NCBI RefSeq assembly: GCF_026210795.1
Contig: NC_089429.1
Span: 7,101,001-7,165,000 of the forward strand
DNA: 64,000 nt
Source of the DNA: Rhizophagus irregularis
Taxonomy: Eukaryota > Glomeromycota > Glomeromycetes > Glomerales > Glomeraceae
Direction of reading: 5' to 3'
Part shown: piece after piece, positions 11,380 to 23,604 of the stretch
Numbering within the stretch: position 1 is the stretch's first letter
How the letters are laid out: every line of letters begins with the position of its first letter
Translations under genes and position numbers: made by a program
The notes under the pieces: model-generated
What the model saw: only the letters and a program-made list of their open reading frames with translations
Database searches by the model: none
What the model was told of the DNA's origin: nothing

Positions 11380-13260
11380 ATTGATTAACATAATCTAAAT
11401 ATTAAAAGTGCTTTTGTCTTTTGAAGCACAACCGGATGGATAAAATAAATAAAATTTTAGCAGGTCTTCTGGAACCTCAATTTATAACTTTACGAAAGAA
11501 ACATTAAATCAGCAAAGAAATTATCTTAAACCAATAAAATTTATATTTAAAAGAAATACCTTGTTTCAATAAAGTTTATATGGCCAATAATTGAACTCAT
11601 TAAAGTTTACAATAAGAAATCAACTGAAACAATATTCAAAAATTAACAATATTAAGAGATTCGCTTTAAATGAGATATACTTTCTTATTCTGTATAATTG
11701 ATTATACGGATGATCATCCATTTAGATGAACGTACGATTGGACAACTGTTCAAAAGTACTTATCCATACTGTAATGTTTGTGATTGGTTCTAAGTTTTGA
11801 ATGAAATAATATGAATGGATAGTCCTATAACCTATATTTGAAAATTATTTTGTTGAGATGAAACTTCCAGAAAGATTCGCCGATTCATATTACTGTGAAC
11901 ATGACTGGTCACGAACTAATTAAGTTATTTCTCCTTGTTTCATAGATTACGGTAATAATCTATTTATGAAACATTACAAGCCTTCCTAATTTTGGAAGTT
12001 TATCGAAGAATGAATTTCATATCATTAGACTTGTTTAATATCTGAATAAAGTGCAAAAATTTCGCAACCAATAGGATATATAATCTTTATTAGTATAAAG
12101 CTTTTAAAAGTATTATTTATCATAAACTTTTTAAGTTTCGTCATGTTTATATGATTGATAAATTGGTCGTTGCTTATCAGATACTTTAACGTTGGAATAA
12201 TGGTCGATGTTGAATTGTGGCATTACGTGCAACATGACAACAATTATTCGATATTGACGAATAACAATAACTTTCCGGGACGGGAATAACATATTAGTTT
12301 ACTAAGAGACTCGTGTTTAAAATTTTGAAATAAATCTTTCAAATTATTTTCAATGATAAATAAAGATTGTATTATTTTTATCCTAAAATTACTTTATTTT
12401 TATCTCAAAAGTTTTTAATAGGTGCAATTGCATGTTACGGATGACAAATGAAATTATTAATTGTTCAGCTTATCATTCTTACAATAAAGTATTTCTATGA
12501 TAAATAATTTATTATTTATATAAAATATAATTTGAATACAAAACATAATATTCTAAAATTTGAAATAAAATAAGATCTGCTTTTTGCGACACAAATTATA
12601 TTATAACAGATATACTGTATATAGTATAGTACGGCTTCAGCGAAATAGACTTCAGCGAAACGTTACCGTAACCATATTATAACAGATAATGCATTTTAAA
12701 ATTAATTACTTTTTATTAATGTTGTATCATGCGAATAAATTATTATAGTATATGTAGTAAAGCATATCTTATATATACTGTTTGGTTCATATCATGAATT
12801 AAATTTGAGAAATTTTCTATATACTAGTGATGAGGATCGTTAGCGAAGCGGGTTCCATTTTTTTTTGTTTGTTTTCTTTCCCAATCATAAGCTTGATGCG
12901 TTCAGGTATTTCATTTTCATTTCCAAAATGCACCAGTATCACGATGCATATATGATGCTTGTTTGTGAGTTTAGGCTTTATTAATAGAAAAGTTTCTTCA
13001 ATAATCAAATGAAAGAATATACAATAAATTTATTTATTTCTTTATTTCTTTATTAATTTTTATTTCTTAGATAAATTAACTAACGCAAAATAGTCTACAA
13101 CATTTAATCTAATAATAATAATGTATTTTACTATATTTAAACTCAATTAATTAATGTATTTGTTAAGCTAATCAATTAAAAAATAGTTTAATTTTAAAGT
13201 TTAAATTATCTACGCGAAACATAAAATTTGGTCTTTTCCTAAATTGCCTTCCTATCCGTA
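11380..13260. other. Gene-poor stretch
   Basis: No convincing coding region. The short duplicated motif CTTCAGCGAAA occurs twice at about 12631-12660. The minus frame at 12817-13008 lacks recognisable features and ends in Lys/Gln-rich low complexity. Confidence 0.4.
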
Positions 13261-13276
13261 CCCTAAACGGTGCGTT

Positions 13277-13345
13277 GGAGGAAAGTATTACAAGGCTTTC
13301 CCAACTAAACCTTGCTGTAAGAAAATTTCGGGTACAAATTCCTCC
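13277..13345 (+). repeat. tRNA-like or SINE-like fold, doubtful
   Basis: A 69-nt stretch starts with GGAGGAA and ends with the complementary TTCCTCC. It contains CGGGTACAAATTCC, which resembles a Pol III B box or T-arm (GGTTCRANYCC) with changes. A CAAGG/CCTTG stem lies in the middle but encloses a 14-nt loop, so this is not a valid tRNA. It abuts the tandem array at 13347. It may be the head of a decayed SINE. Confidence 0.25.
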
Positions 13346-13346
13346 A

Positions 13347-13533
13347 CTTTCTCCCGCATTGTATATAAAATTATCTTCCACTTTCTCCCGCATTGTATAT
13401 AAAATTATCCTCCACTTCAACTTCTCCCGCATTGTATATAAAATTATCCTCCACTTCAACTTCTCCCGCATTGTATATAAAATTATCCCTCCACTTTCTC
13501 CCGCATTGTATATAAAATTATCATCGACGTACT
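13347..13533. repeat. Tandem array, five units of about 33-41 bp
   Basis: Five copies of CTCCCGCATTGTATATAAAA followed by TTATC and a CTCCACTT spacer, near 13349, 13385, 13426, 13467 and 13498. Spacer length varies by the presence or absence of CAACTT. Long frames on both strands across it simply repeat the unit (for example IVYKIILHFNFS) and are not credible genes. Confidence 0.9.
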
Positions 13534-13654
13534 CTCCCAAAATTCTACTAATATTTATAAATAAAATTATCTTAATCTGCCTTTTTTTTATATATATATT
13601 ATAAATTTCAGATCGAATTTTATTTTATATATAACTTTACGTTATATATTATTT

Positions 13655-13925
13655 TTGGCCTATGCCTTAACTTGTTTCTTGCCAAAATTTGTTTGGCCAT
13701 GATATTATTTTGACTTTCATGAGCCAAATCTTGTTTTGCAATACACTTATATGGATTTGCCTATGTTTGGCCATATTATTTCGACTTTTTTCAAACAAAA
13801 TCTTGTTTGACAGAGTGTTGAGCTGATGTATTAACTTTTTTCTTGGAAAAATTTGTTTGGCCCATGCTTTCATGAGCCAAATCTTGTTTTGCCGTTTCTT
13901 TTTAAGTTTGGCCGGTGTCACTTCG
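13655..13925. repeat. Diverged duplicated block
   Basis: Minus-strand CAAAACAAGATTTGGCTCAT occurs twice (about 13719-13738 and 13871-13890), as does GGCCAAACAAATTTT (about 13682 and 13848). The minus frame over it repeats QNKIWLMK but starts at GTG and is probably not a gene. From 13930 to 14990 there is AT-rich sequence with no visible gene. Confidence 0.6.
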
Positions 13926-14989
13926 ACAAAATCTGCGAGTTAAATTTTAAGATTGTTGCTTGGTCATTATCAAATTTAAACCAGATTATTTATAAAATAT
14001 TTTTTTAAAACTATTATAAAAAGTTATTATAACTAATATGTTGATATGATCTTATGAAGGTTTATTTTTATATAAAATATCTCTCCATCTGAGATAAAAA
14101 TATTTTAGATTTTAAAAATAATATATTAAAATTTAAAAGTTTAAAATATAAATTAATTATAAATATCCATATCAATATTTTTTCATTGATTATTAATGGA
14201 TAATATTACGTGTATGATAAGTATAAGTGTTAGGCAAGAAAACTTTGTCATTGAATTTTTTTTTTAAAAAAAAGGGAAAAGAAAAAATTGATAGAAATAA
14301 CCAGATTTTTTTTTGATCTTATTTATATTTAAATTTGCATATAACATCAAATAAACGTAATTTTCTCACACTTTTTTTGAATTTCTTTTGTTTTACTAAA
14401 AAAAATCTGATAATGATTAAGGGGCCAATTTCCTTGTGAATATTTTGAAATAATGATACATGTTATTAATAGACATGTCTCAATTGTATTAAGATCCCTT
14501 AAAATAATAATAATGAAATTTAAGAATTTTTAAAGAAACAAATTTATTAACATATTTAGAATTTTATTTTATTGTCTGCATCATTTGTACTTTTTATTAC
14601 AAGATTAAGTTGATCAACAATACGATACGGTTAATATATTGTGAATAACTTTCGTGCCAACAATAAGTTTAAATGTTAATGATATCATATTCATGAAATT
14701 TAGTAGTTAATAATTACATTGTCGTTTAAGGTTACACGCGTTAAAACATTAATATAATAAACGTACACGAAAAATTGACGTATGTTACTATTAATAACAT
14801 GTTACTGATTCATATCAATTTTAAAGAATTTTAATTAATAACATAATTTAAATTTTAAAGTTCAAAGTTCATCTATATCATCAGCTTCAAACGATAGTTG
14901 GTATGTGATCGTCATGAAATATTACATTTGCCGCAGTTTATTAGTTGTTAATTTTTAAAAAATACTATTTACATTATTGTTTATAAAAA

Positions 14990-15565
14990 AATAATAGTTA
15001 ATATTTTTTTACCTTTGTAATCAGGATGAATATAATACGCTAAGAGATATTCGTCGAAATCATACATTTTAAATCGTTCGTTGAAGGATTTAATTGAATC
15101 TGACGAAATCATCTTCATCAGGAATCTTGTTAATCGATTGACCAAGATATGCCAGAAAAAAAGTAACAATCAGCTAGCGTTGATTTATTACTTTCAAGAC
15201 TTAGAATAGCGTCTCTGATAGGTATCATAATGTTTGTCAAATCATAAACATCATTAAATTAAAAAATCCACGTTTCCGATTAATAATTATCTTAACAGCC
15301 TCACTCGTAATAATATTAGAGTTTTCACTGATAACCTAATAAAATATATTTAACAAAAAATAAAATCAAATTGCAATTTTGCAATTTTTATATTACAAAA
15401 TAAAATAATAAAGTTGTACTTTGAGACAAATTTCCAGCCGAGAAATTGAATCTAACATCTCATAAACAGTCGTCCATCTCGTATTCAAATATGTGTTTAA
15501 TCCACCACCTCCAATTTGTTTTTCTTTAATTTTCAATTCTAGTAGTTCTTTGGGGCGGAATTTAA
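14990..15565 (-). pseudogene. hAT-family transposase, broken middle part
   Basis: Minus-strand segments match the usual order in fungal hAT (RNase H-like) transposases. The first is KELLELKIKEKQIGGGGL, then NTYLNTRWTTVYEMLDSI (about 15430-15565), the conserved 'TRWTS/T..Y' region. After an AT-rich intron-like gap comes NIITSEAVKIIINRK, then IMIPIRDAILSLESNKSTLA (about 15190-15300). The last is SFNERFKMYDFDEYLLAYYI with HPDYKG (about 15010-15090), followed by a GTAAAA donor. A frameshift near 15150 and stops break the frame. Neither the catalytic ends nor the C-terminal dimerisation region is present here. The family assignment is by motif memory, not alignment. A perfect 11-bp inverted repeat (15539-15549 and 15572-15582) sits at its upstream edge. 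Confidence 0.65.
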
Positions 15566-15683
15566 AGTCTCAGAACTACTAGAGGTGGATCTGTTGCTTG
15601 AACGGATATTATTGAAGATCATATTTATAGATAGTGACCCACATATTTAAATGGTTTAGCAGGTAGTCATTAAGGGTATCCAA

Positions 15684-16341
15684 GGTATTTGGACTTTTTG
15701 CCGAAGTCCATTTCACTGAAACCCATTCCGCCGAAGCCATTTCTCCGAAGGGATTTCACCGAAGGGGTATTTCGCTGAAAGAACGTTTCGCCGAAATACC
15801 ATTTCACGAAACTCCATTTTACCGAATCCATTTTTCCGAAGCCATTTTATCAAAATGGACATTTCGCCGAGTGGACATTTTGCCTAATGGACAATGGTAG
15901 CGATTACTGTAACATTTTAATAAGTATTCATCGCGCAATGAAATTAAAAATTAAATTATTTTTAGAGATTTTTTTTTCTCAGGATATTATCACTTTAACA
16001 TTCAAGTAACTGATATTAATTGTTAAGAAATAAATAAATAACTTTATTTTCCTGAAACATTTATTCACGAAAAAAGTAAGTAAAAAAAAGACTATTAATA
16101 TATTATAAACAAAGATAAATTTAATAAAAATCAGCTAATTCAAAAATTTTAAAAATTTTTCTAGAAAACATTTCTTTATGTTATAAAATAACCAAATGGA
16201 ATAAAAAATTTTTCGGCGAAATGTTCATTCGATAAAATGGCTTCGGTGAAATGGAATTCGGTGAAATGGTATTTCGGTGAAACGTCCTTTCGGCGAAATA
16301 TCCCTTCGGCGAAAAGGACTTCGGCGAAAAGTCCAGATACC
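15684..16341. mobile_element. Foldback-type element made of TTTCGCCGAA repeats
   Basis: The left end GGTATTTGGACTTTTTGCCG and the reverse complement of the right end, GGTATCTGGACTTTTCGCCG, are inverted repeats. The left arm (to about 15900) is a string of ATTTCGCCGAAGTCC-like units of about 15-20 bp. The right arm (16210-16341) is the same in inverse orientation, TTCGGCGAAAAGTCC. The roughly 300-bp centre is AT-rich and non-coding. TA dinucleotides at both ends are compatible with TA target duplication. Frames on both strands at 16176-16422 are just translations of the repeats. Confidence 0.8.
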
Positions 16342-16790
16342 GATCTGTTTATAATTTTATACGGATTACAATCCGTTAATCCAGATGATCTCCCATCCGT
16401 CATCCGTTTTATAACAGATTAAATCCGTCCTAAAATATCAGATTAGGATATCCGAGCTGGATCCATAAAATAGGATCTATCGGATCACTAAATATTTTAT
16501 TTTATCATTGATCTCACTATGTTTATTCAATTAACTAGCTAATGGTCATAAAATATGGAATTTTTATTTATTATATTGTCTTGCATTTATTGATTGATCA
16601 TCTGAAACGTGATCGTGACCCTTGGAGCTACTGGTTATACTCGAATAAAAATAGCTAGTTTTACTAATAAATTACTGCGTCATGCGCATGAACAATTGTT
16701 CACGCCGATCACTTTTTTGCAAAAAATACTGTAAACATAATATCTTAGTACAATTTTTATTAATAATATGTACAATCTATCTATTTTAAC
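16342..16790. other. Intergenic with ATCCG-rich motifs
   Basis: No gene. About 16345-16490 holds many short GGATTA/AATCCG motifs in both directions, similar in style to 44320-44410. A palindrome TGAACAATTGTTCA lies near 16688. Confidence 0.4.
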
Positions 16791-18000
16791 TTAATCAGAT
16801 GTTACCGTTGAACTATCTTCTAAGTTTCTACGTAAGGAAGTACTACACAATATGTACATGTTAACAATTATAATATTTTGTAAAATTAACAAAGTTTTAA
16901 TAAACTCAGCCAGAATAGAAGGATCATTTGAATAATTAATCGGAATTGTAGATTCACACAATTTGTAATAACGATGCACTTCAACATCATCTCTGATCAG
17001 AACATTCAAATATAGCTTTGGTCCTGCTACTTGCACTCCTACAATTCCAAATTGACCCTTTTCAGGTTTTGACTTTCTCGAACCTAGTACATTTCTTCTG
17101 CTTGTTACAACAAATTCATGAACATTCTACATACATAAGTTCATAAAGTTTGTCACTTTCATTTGTTACAAGCATTATATCTGGTCGTCTTCCTCGTCCA
17201 TCGCCCTTTCTATCTGAACTTGCTATACTTTGACGTTCAAAACTAAAAAATAAAATTATATTCATCAATCTTAGATTCATAGCATTATTATATCAATATA
17301 TTAATATTATGACAACTTACGTGGTGATTATTGCATTTTCTCCAAAGGGATTATCAAATAATGTAGCATGAATTGCAGAAACAATGAAACAATTACATTA
17401 TTGACATAGGTATCCTCATTTAATGATTCAACAAATTGAGGGCAAAAAGCTGGATTACACCAAACGTTTTCAACGTATCAAGAATTTTCAACACAACTTC
17501 TTTAAGCTTATCATCACTTTCCACCATAGCATGATGTTTTACGGAAAAATTATTGGTCCATTCTCGTTGTTCCAATTCCTTAATATAGTTAGTATAATAC
17601 TTTTCGAGCCAACTCTCTAGTGAATTCTTAAAATCTTCGAAAGTGGGCCACATGTTGTCGCCTTCCAATTCCCATCATGTCGTAATCCTTGTGGCAGATT
17701 TGGATCAAGAAATTTAATAGATTATTATCAATTAAAAATTCTTGAATATGCCTAACAAGTGAATAAAATTCAATTCCTTGATCATATTTAAATTTGACAT
17801 ATACAAATTCTTTTGCTGTTGAGAATATTAGATCCCCAAAAACGTACTTTCCATCCTTTTTTTCCTTTAAATTAGAACGAAAATAATCTGACTAACACCA
17901 TTTTACAGAAAAATTATCGGTCCATTCTCGTTGACCCAACTCTTTATTTCAACAAGATGACCTTTCGTTATAAGTTCTGACCAAAACTTTGACTCCATTC
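16791..18000 (-). pseudogene. Broken member of a repeated gene family, nuclease-like motif
   Basis: Read 5' to 3' on the minus strand, protein-like segments appear in this order. First ESKFWSELITKGHLVEIKSW (about 17990), then KDGKYVFGDLIFSTAKEFVY (about 17850). Next are TFEDFKNSLESWLEKYYTNY, VESDDKLKEVVLKIL and NVIVSFVSAIHATLFDNP. After an intron come GDGRGRRPDIMLVT and YELMYVECS, and finally FGIVGVQVAGPKLYLNVLIR and a last exon ending SSTVTSD. Several frameshifts and a TGA after YVECS make it a pseudogene. The PD..(x)n..VEC spacing recalls PD-(D/E)xK nuclease folds, but this is inference. The repeated structure and tail are, from memory, typical of an expanded Glomeromycotina family of unknown function. 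Confidence 0.65.
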
Positions 18001-18004
18001 TCTA

Positions 18005-18500
18005 AAAAATTTTGATCACGTTTCTGGGAATACAAACTAGAAAAATGATCATTTATCGGTTTTTTCCATAATTTTTTTATAGGGATTTCAAAATTTTTTT
18101 TTAAAAAAAAAGTTTTAAAAAAAAGTTTTAATTATATAGTAATAATTTTCATTTTATTTGACCAATGTAGTAGTATATTAACTAAAGTTTATTCATAGTA
18201 TCAAATAAGCTATATTGAATTATGTTGAGTTTATTTATAGTATCAAATAAACTATATTGATTTATGTTAAAAGTAATATTATATACACATATAATACATA
18301 TTTTACTATTGATTTACGTTAAAGTAATATTACAATTATTAAAAATATTTCCTTGTAAGAACTCCTTAATAAGAGTCATTATCCAATTGGATATTTTGCG
18401 ACTTTTGAAGAAATAAATGAAAGAAAGAATTTATCATTTGATTTAAATAGATTTTACTGATAGACTTCCTGTGCATTAAATCTGATGTGTGGTGCAGCGA
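18005..18500. other. AT-rich intergenic
   Basis: No gene is visible. GTTTATTYATAGTATCAAAT followed by AA occurs twice (about 18186-18210 and 18229-18251), a local duplication with a spacing of about 42 bp. Confidence 0.4.
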
Positions 18501-18509
18501 TTTTTTTGT

Positions 18510-19605
18510 GCAATGTTTGCCACATGTCGGATAAAAATCAACTTTTGACTTTTTTTCGTTTACAGTAATACAAAAAATGATAATCTCAATTTTTTTTTCC
18601 GAATGACCGGGGTCTTGTAGATGATGTCATGTACTCACTAAATTTCTAAAAAAAGAAATTCGCTATCCTGACGATAAAATCGTAATAAACAGAAAATAAA
18701 CGATAATGATAATTTTCGCGTCAGGTCATTTCTCACGTTTCCTGGTTTTTCGTTCAAGAAATAGTATTCGAGATGGTTGCAAATTATTCACCAAAAACAT
18801 TTTCATGAATTAATATTATACAATTATTCACAAAAAAACAATTCAAAATTAGACTTTGTACATCCAAGAAATTAGAATCATTTTTTACAAACTGGAAGAA
18901 TAGAAAATTAGAAAATCAAAGAAATTACTATTAGTGTAAATAATTGTAGCGTTGTAATCCAAACTTACGAAGACGATGATGTAAATTATTTAAATCAAAT
19001 TTATGAGTGTATTTTTTTTTATATGGTATATTAATATTTTTTTTTTTAGAAAATAGACTACTACTGCTACATGGTTAATTTGGATATTCAAAAAGATTAG
19101 GGATGTTTATTAAAAAAGAAATCATATAGGTAGAATTGCAAAATCAAATTCTTTGGTTAAAGAAGCTGCCAATAACTTGCCAAATGGACCAATGATGATA
19201 ACCCGGGAGATGATGATTGCTACAGGCAACAAAAGACTGCAAATATGGGGTCAAAAAACTCGAATTCGAGAAGGCAACCTTTGCAATCTTCGTTTCAGAA
19301 GTCAGACGGGGATAAAAAGAATTCGTAAAGTAGGAAATTGCCTTACAAAGTAAGTGGCGATGTCGCTACTGGCGTAGATCCATTCTAGAGCAAACCAAGA
19401 AATTAACGGTTAAATTCGCAAAGTATAAGCTCAGAGTTCTTCACTGTCAACCAGGGAAATAATTACTTTAGGAAGTTCAGATTTTTCTTCTGATTATTCT
19501 GATGAAGCTGATAACTTTGATAATCCCGATAATTATATACGCACGCCCGGTGGTTGCTCAGCAACCGAAAATCCTTATGAAGAGAGGATATTGTAAGATC
19601 CTAGC
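18510..19605 (+). repeat. Dispersed repeat, copy 1, carrying a decayed gene
   Basis: This segment is repeated in the same orientation at 29565-30440 and, for its 3' part, in the array at 30435-32080. It contains plus-strand exon-like pieces. These are HFHELILYNYSQKNNSKLDF, then QTYEDDDVNYLNQIYE (about 18960-19006) before a T-rich intron and TTTTTTTAG acceptor (about 19050). A 66-codon frame at 19153-19353 begins with TTG (not ATG) and contains KEAANNLPNGPMM. An acidic piece SSDFSSDYSDEADNFDN (about 19470-19525) follows. Stops and frame changes separate them. The protein is not recognised. Confidence 0.7.
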
Positions 19606-20565
19606 GGTGTTATCAATTTTGGTTTCGCATAGATAATAGTATGATACATGGAATAATACTATCGATATTAAATGTATGTGCGGGAAGGTAAACCCGCGGT
19701 ATTCAAAGATATTGGAAACCCTTATGATTGCCTTCACAGATTTTGTTCTTGGAAGATTAAACTGGGAAACTCGATAAATTATTCTTTTTCATCAGGAAAC
19801 TTTTTGTTATGTCGAGTACACTCGTGAATTCGTAAATTGAAGCTCATAATCATGCGACTATATTAAGATTGATGCCAAGGAATCATTAAACCCATTAAAG
19901 GGGAAATTGAAACGAGGGGGAAAAGAAGCTACTGCAATACCGAATAATCACCGAAATCAAAAAAATTTTATGTAAGAGACCTTTTTGTAATATTATTATA
20001 ATTTTTTTTTGATAATAATTAAAAGACATATCATATAAAAGAAATGTAGTAGAATCAATATAATTTGATTTTTTTTATATATTTAATGATAAGATCATAC
20101 TAAGATTTTTTCATAAGTTTGAAGAATTTATAACAATTTTTTGTTTATCTAAGGATTCAGAAATCATATATATATATATTACATCTTACAGAATGTTTAT
20201 AGAAGATTGCTCCTTTTACTCCATTTAGATATTCATATGTATCTTCTTTGGTGGTATAGGATCTTATGATGGGATGAAGAAATCCAGATTTTACTTCGCT
20301 GAAATCGTCTAAATGTTTTCCAAAGCAGCATTTGAAAATTGAAGGTATGGCAAGATTTGTTGCATTTAATTGATTATTATGGTTGTTCTAAGCTAATAAT
20401 AATAAGTTTTAACTATTAAGAATATCATTATACGTGATGTGGAAGGAACGTTAAAGTTCTTATTGAAGAAGTTGAGATATAGAGTGTTCGGACGTTGAGA
20501 CGTTTTCGTTCGAAGCCCATCAGGATACCCATCACCTCACTCAAAAAATTTATTAGTACACAACA
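19606..20565. other. Gene-poor stretch
   Basis: I see no supported gene. Short open pieces occur but lack splice context or recognisable motifs. Confidence 0.3.
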
Positions 20566-20574
20566 AATTGAAAG

Positions 20575-21167
20575 ATGGAACAGGATCACACGTCATCTGA
20601 CGACAAAATTGACGATAAATATACATCAAATAACCGTTTAAGGGTCCTATACTAAAATTTACTCAAAAAATTCATCATAAATTATATTCCACCGTTATCG
20701 GATGCTCAAAAAAAAGCTAGATAAAAACGCAAATCAACGTCACTGAACCGATACAATAAACAATATCGCAAACGCGAAGCACGTTCAATACGAGATGAAA
20801 TCGTCTGGACAACATTTATTGCAACAATAAAATTAGACGCCCTTCCTATATAAAGACACCCGATTCGAGTCATGTAATTCTTTCTCCTCCTCCTTCCGCA
20901 ATTGTGGCACCTTATATCCCACAAAATTATAGATTTTTCTGGTTGGAAGATCCAACTTACTATTATCTACCGGTATTTACATATGGCACCGATGGTGAAA
21001 GACCAATACGGACTTGCTCTGGAATTTCAAACTTTTCCAAATCATTCAGAAGTAAGTTAATTAGAGTATTTACAAAAAATGGAAGTCACAATAATGATCT
21101 GTTATTAGCGAGAGAAATGATGGAAAGAAACCCGAAGAAGTATGGCTATTACTCTCTCAAGTTTTGA
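20575..21167 (+). pseudogene. Broken gene, unrecognised
   Basis: ATG at 20575 opens MEQDHTSSDDKIDDK and stops after about 26 codons. In another frame IPPLSDAQKKAR, a TAG and then NKQYRKREARSIRDEIVWTT follow (about 20690-20820). In a third frame (20904-21167) the text reads SAIVAPYIPQNYRFFWLEDP, then YYLPVFTYGTDGERPIRTC, and on to a basic end KKYGYYSLKF. The basic segment resembles a nucleic-acid-binding stretch. At least two frame changes make this a decayed gene or a poorly resolved multi-exon gene; AGAAGTAAG at about 21049 could be a donor. Confidence 0.4.
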
Positions 21168-21419
21168 AGAGTGTAGGCCAACTGCTGAATCGTTAAAATG
21201 TGAATAGAAGGAACGAGAAGTCAGTCCCGAATTTAAAATAGACCAGTTGAAATAAAAGAGCATGTGATGTTTCAAAAGAAATATGGATGGGAAACTGGAG
21301 CATGAGATTAGTATTTTCCATGCTCTTGCGAGGAGGGAAAAAAATTCACGCGTATCTTTAAGTAATGGCAATATATACGCTAGTATTTTCAAACATATAA
21401 ATATAGTTCGATTCATTAT

Positions 21420-23215
21420 TTATGATTTATTTCATTAGTAATTTTATTAATGAGAAATGTTATCTTTTAATGCATTAATATTATTTATCATGTTAGAGAA
21501 CCAGTAATTTCAAATTAATAGTGAATCAGTATTGTGAGGTAATACAGCACTAGCACTTACAAATTACAAAATTTTTTGATTAATTAAAGCTTAGAAGAAA
21601 ACTTTTTTGTTAAAAAAAAAAAATTTCGTTACCGAGATATAACTTTCCAATTAAGAATTTAAGTCAGATCCTCGTAGAACTAAAAGGCTAGGGTTCTATG
21701 TTCTTAACACTTCAATTCCCTTTCATATCCCAATTTTCTTTACCCAGTTCCTTACTTTAATCAATTTATCCTAATTCTCTTACTTTAATTCCTTTACCCT
21801 AATTCCCTTATTTTAATATAATCTCTAACTCTAATATCTTTCTCTTACTTAATGCAAGGTCTGATTAATTTATACCGATTGTCAGGATGATGTGAAAGAT
21901 TAAGCTATGCCAGGATTTTATATATAGCAGATATGCAACTGACCATGATTAATTGGTAACTCAAATTAATAAAATATTTATTATTTCATATCTTTCGATT
22001 AGAACTTGAAGGTGGTTAGTGTTTATTTGAATAATTAATTAATAATTTATGATTAATTTATATTTTTAATTTTTTTATTCCAAATATATTATGCATTATT
22101 TCATCTTTCTGGGAATGTATGCAAGTTCAAGGAATAAAGCGAAATTCGCGAGGTAGAATACATGGGTATTAATCTAATTATGATCCAAATTTTAAAATAA
22201 GGGATCCAAATGCATTGAAATTAGATTAAATGACCGAAAAGTCATTAAAGAATGGTGGAGTTATTTGCATTTAGTATTAATTTTTTAGTGGTAATAGAAA
22301 TATTTATTTTGCTGAAATATAGTGGTTTAAAATTTTCAAAGTCTTATATTGTTTTCGATTAATGAATTGGAATTTTTAGAATGGTTGCCGGAGAAACTAT
22401 AAAGGCCAAATATTTTATTGTTGGTCTTTAGCATAGATAACAAAGAATTAATTGAATTCACATAATACTTTTGAAATGATGAGTTAAAAAAAAAATGTAA
22501 TTCATGTATTAGCATACCAATACTCTGTATGTACAGTCTGCTGTGGCCACCATCGCCAAAAAAAAAAAAATCTTTGTTAATAAGGTTTATTGGATAATAA
22601 AAAATTTAAAATTTTTAAATTCTAATATATTGATCATTTTATATCTATAAAGTCACATGTTTAGTCACATGTCAATCGAAGGTACGAACATTTGTTATAA
22701 TAGCATCATAACGAAAAAAATATTTTTTTCCGAAATAATTCTAAAAAATTTCCAATAGTACCCACGGATAACATTTATTTTTACACAATAAATAATAATT
22801 GATAAAATTTCGTCATAAATATAATTTTGATCTATCAACATCGAATACTTTTATTTAATTCAACGCATATTTTTTTTCTTTTAAAAAAAAAATTATTATA
22901 AAATGTCAATGTTCGGATTTTGTAAAAAAAAAAAAAACTTAATTATTTCGTTCCTTTATTATTATTATCAAATACATTATTCGATTTCAGTAATACTATT
23001 TATAAAAGAAATAAAAGAAATACATATTGCAAGTAAATGTACATATATGTATTAAACCGCTCCCAAATCTTTAATTACCTCACATAAACAAAATTGATTA
23101 TAGATTGATTATTTATCAACAAAGTCTCTTCAAGAATTTCTTCTAGCCCGCTATATAATTCTATATTTGAAGACGAAGATATTTGACTCTACGAAGCCCC
23201 ATCTCTGCGACCTAT
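21420..23215. other. Gene-poor stretch with CCCTAATTC-like motifs
   Basis: No gene is supported. Around 21715-21850 short motifs such as TTACCCTAATTCCCTTA and CCTTACTTTAAT recur irregularly with a spacing of about 20-30 bp; only one exact CCCTAA is present, so it is not a telomere tract. Long A/T runs lie at 22555-22570 and 22925-22940. Confidence 0.4.
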
Positions 23216-23218
23216 AGG

Positions 23219-23357
23219 CAGTGATGTTCGGAAGTTTCCAATGAAATTGGACTTCCAATTTCTTCCTTCCAATTCCAATCCTTTAATAATTCTCAATGTT
23301 GAAGTAAGATTGGAATTGGAAGATTTGGAAGTCCAAATATGGTTTCCAACATCACTG
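23219..23357. mobile_element. hAT-type MITE, 139 bp
   Basis: The ends CAGTGATGTTCGGAAGTTTC and the reverse complement of the right end, CAGTGATGTTGGAAACCATA, share CAGTGATGTT. CAGTG fits the hAT YARNG start. The flanking 8-mers CCTATAGG (23211-23218) and CCCATAGG (23358-23365) agree at seven of eight bases, as an 8-bp target duplication should. Inner GGACTTCC/GGAAGTCC motifs are also inverted. It has no coding capacity. Confidence 0.85.
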
Positions 23358-23604
23358 CCCATAGGTGAATGGATGAGGCTCTAAGATAAAATCTTCAAAT
23401 ATTAATAATTCTACAGGAAAATTGTCTTTGCATAATATTATTATCTAAAACCAAAAGTAATATATCCAAAATATTATAAAAAAAAAAAAGAAATTGAATC
23501 GATAAATTGTTGATTGTTTCTTTTTTGATTATAATGTAATTATAAATGACTTTATCAAGACAATCAGTAGTAAATTGTATATAATTCCATGGTATGGTAA
23601 GTAA

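Noticed and set aside
13172-13604. Two opposed frames of over 100 codons
   Set aside because: Most of both frames consists of the five-unit tandem array; there is no independent coding signal.
16176-16422. Overlapping frames on both strands rich in SAKRTSAK / FAEVLFAEG
   Set aside because: They translate the TTCGGCGAAA repeats of the foldback element.
21715-21850. CCCTAA-like motifs suggesting an interstitial telomere
   Set aside because: Only one exact CCCTAA is present; the other units vary in length and sequence.
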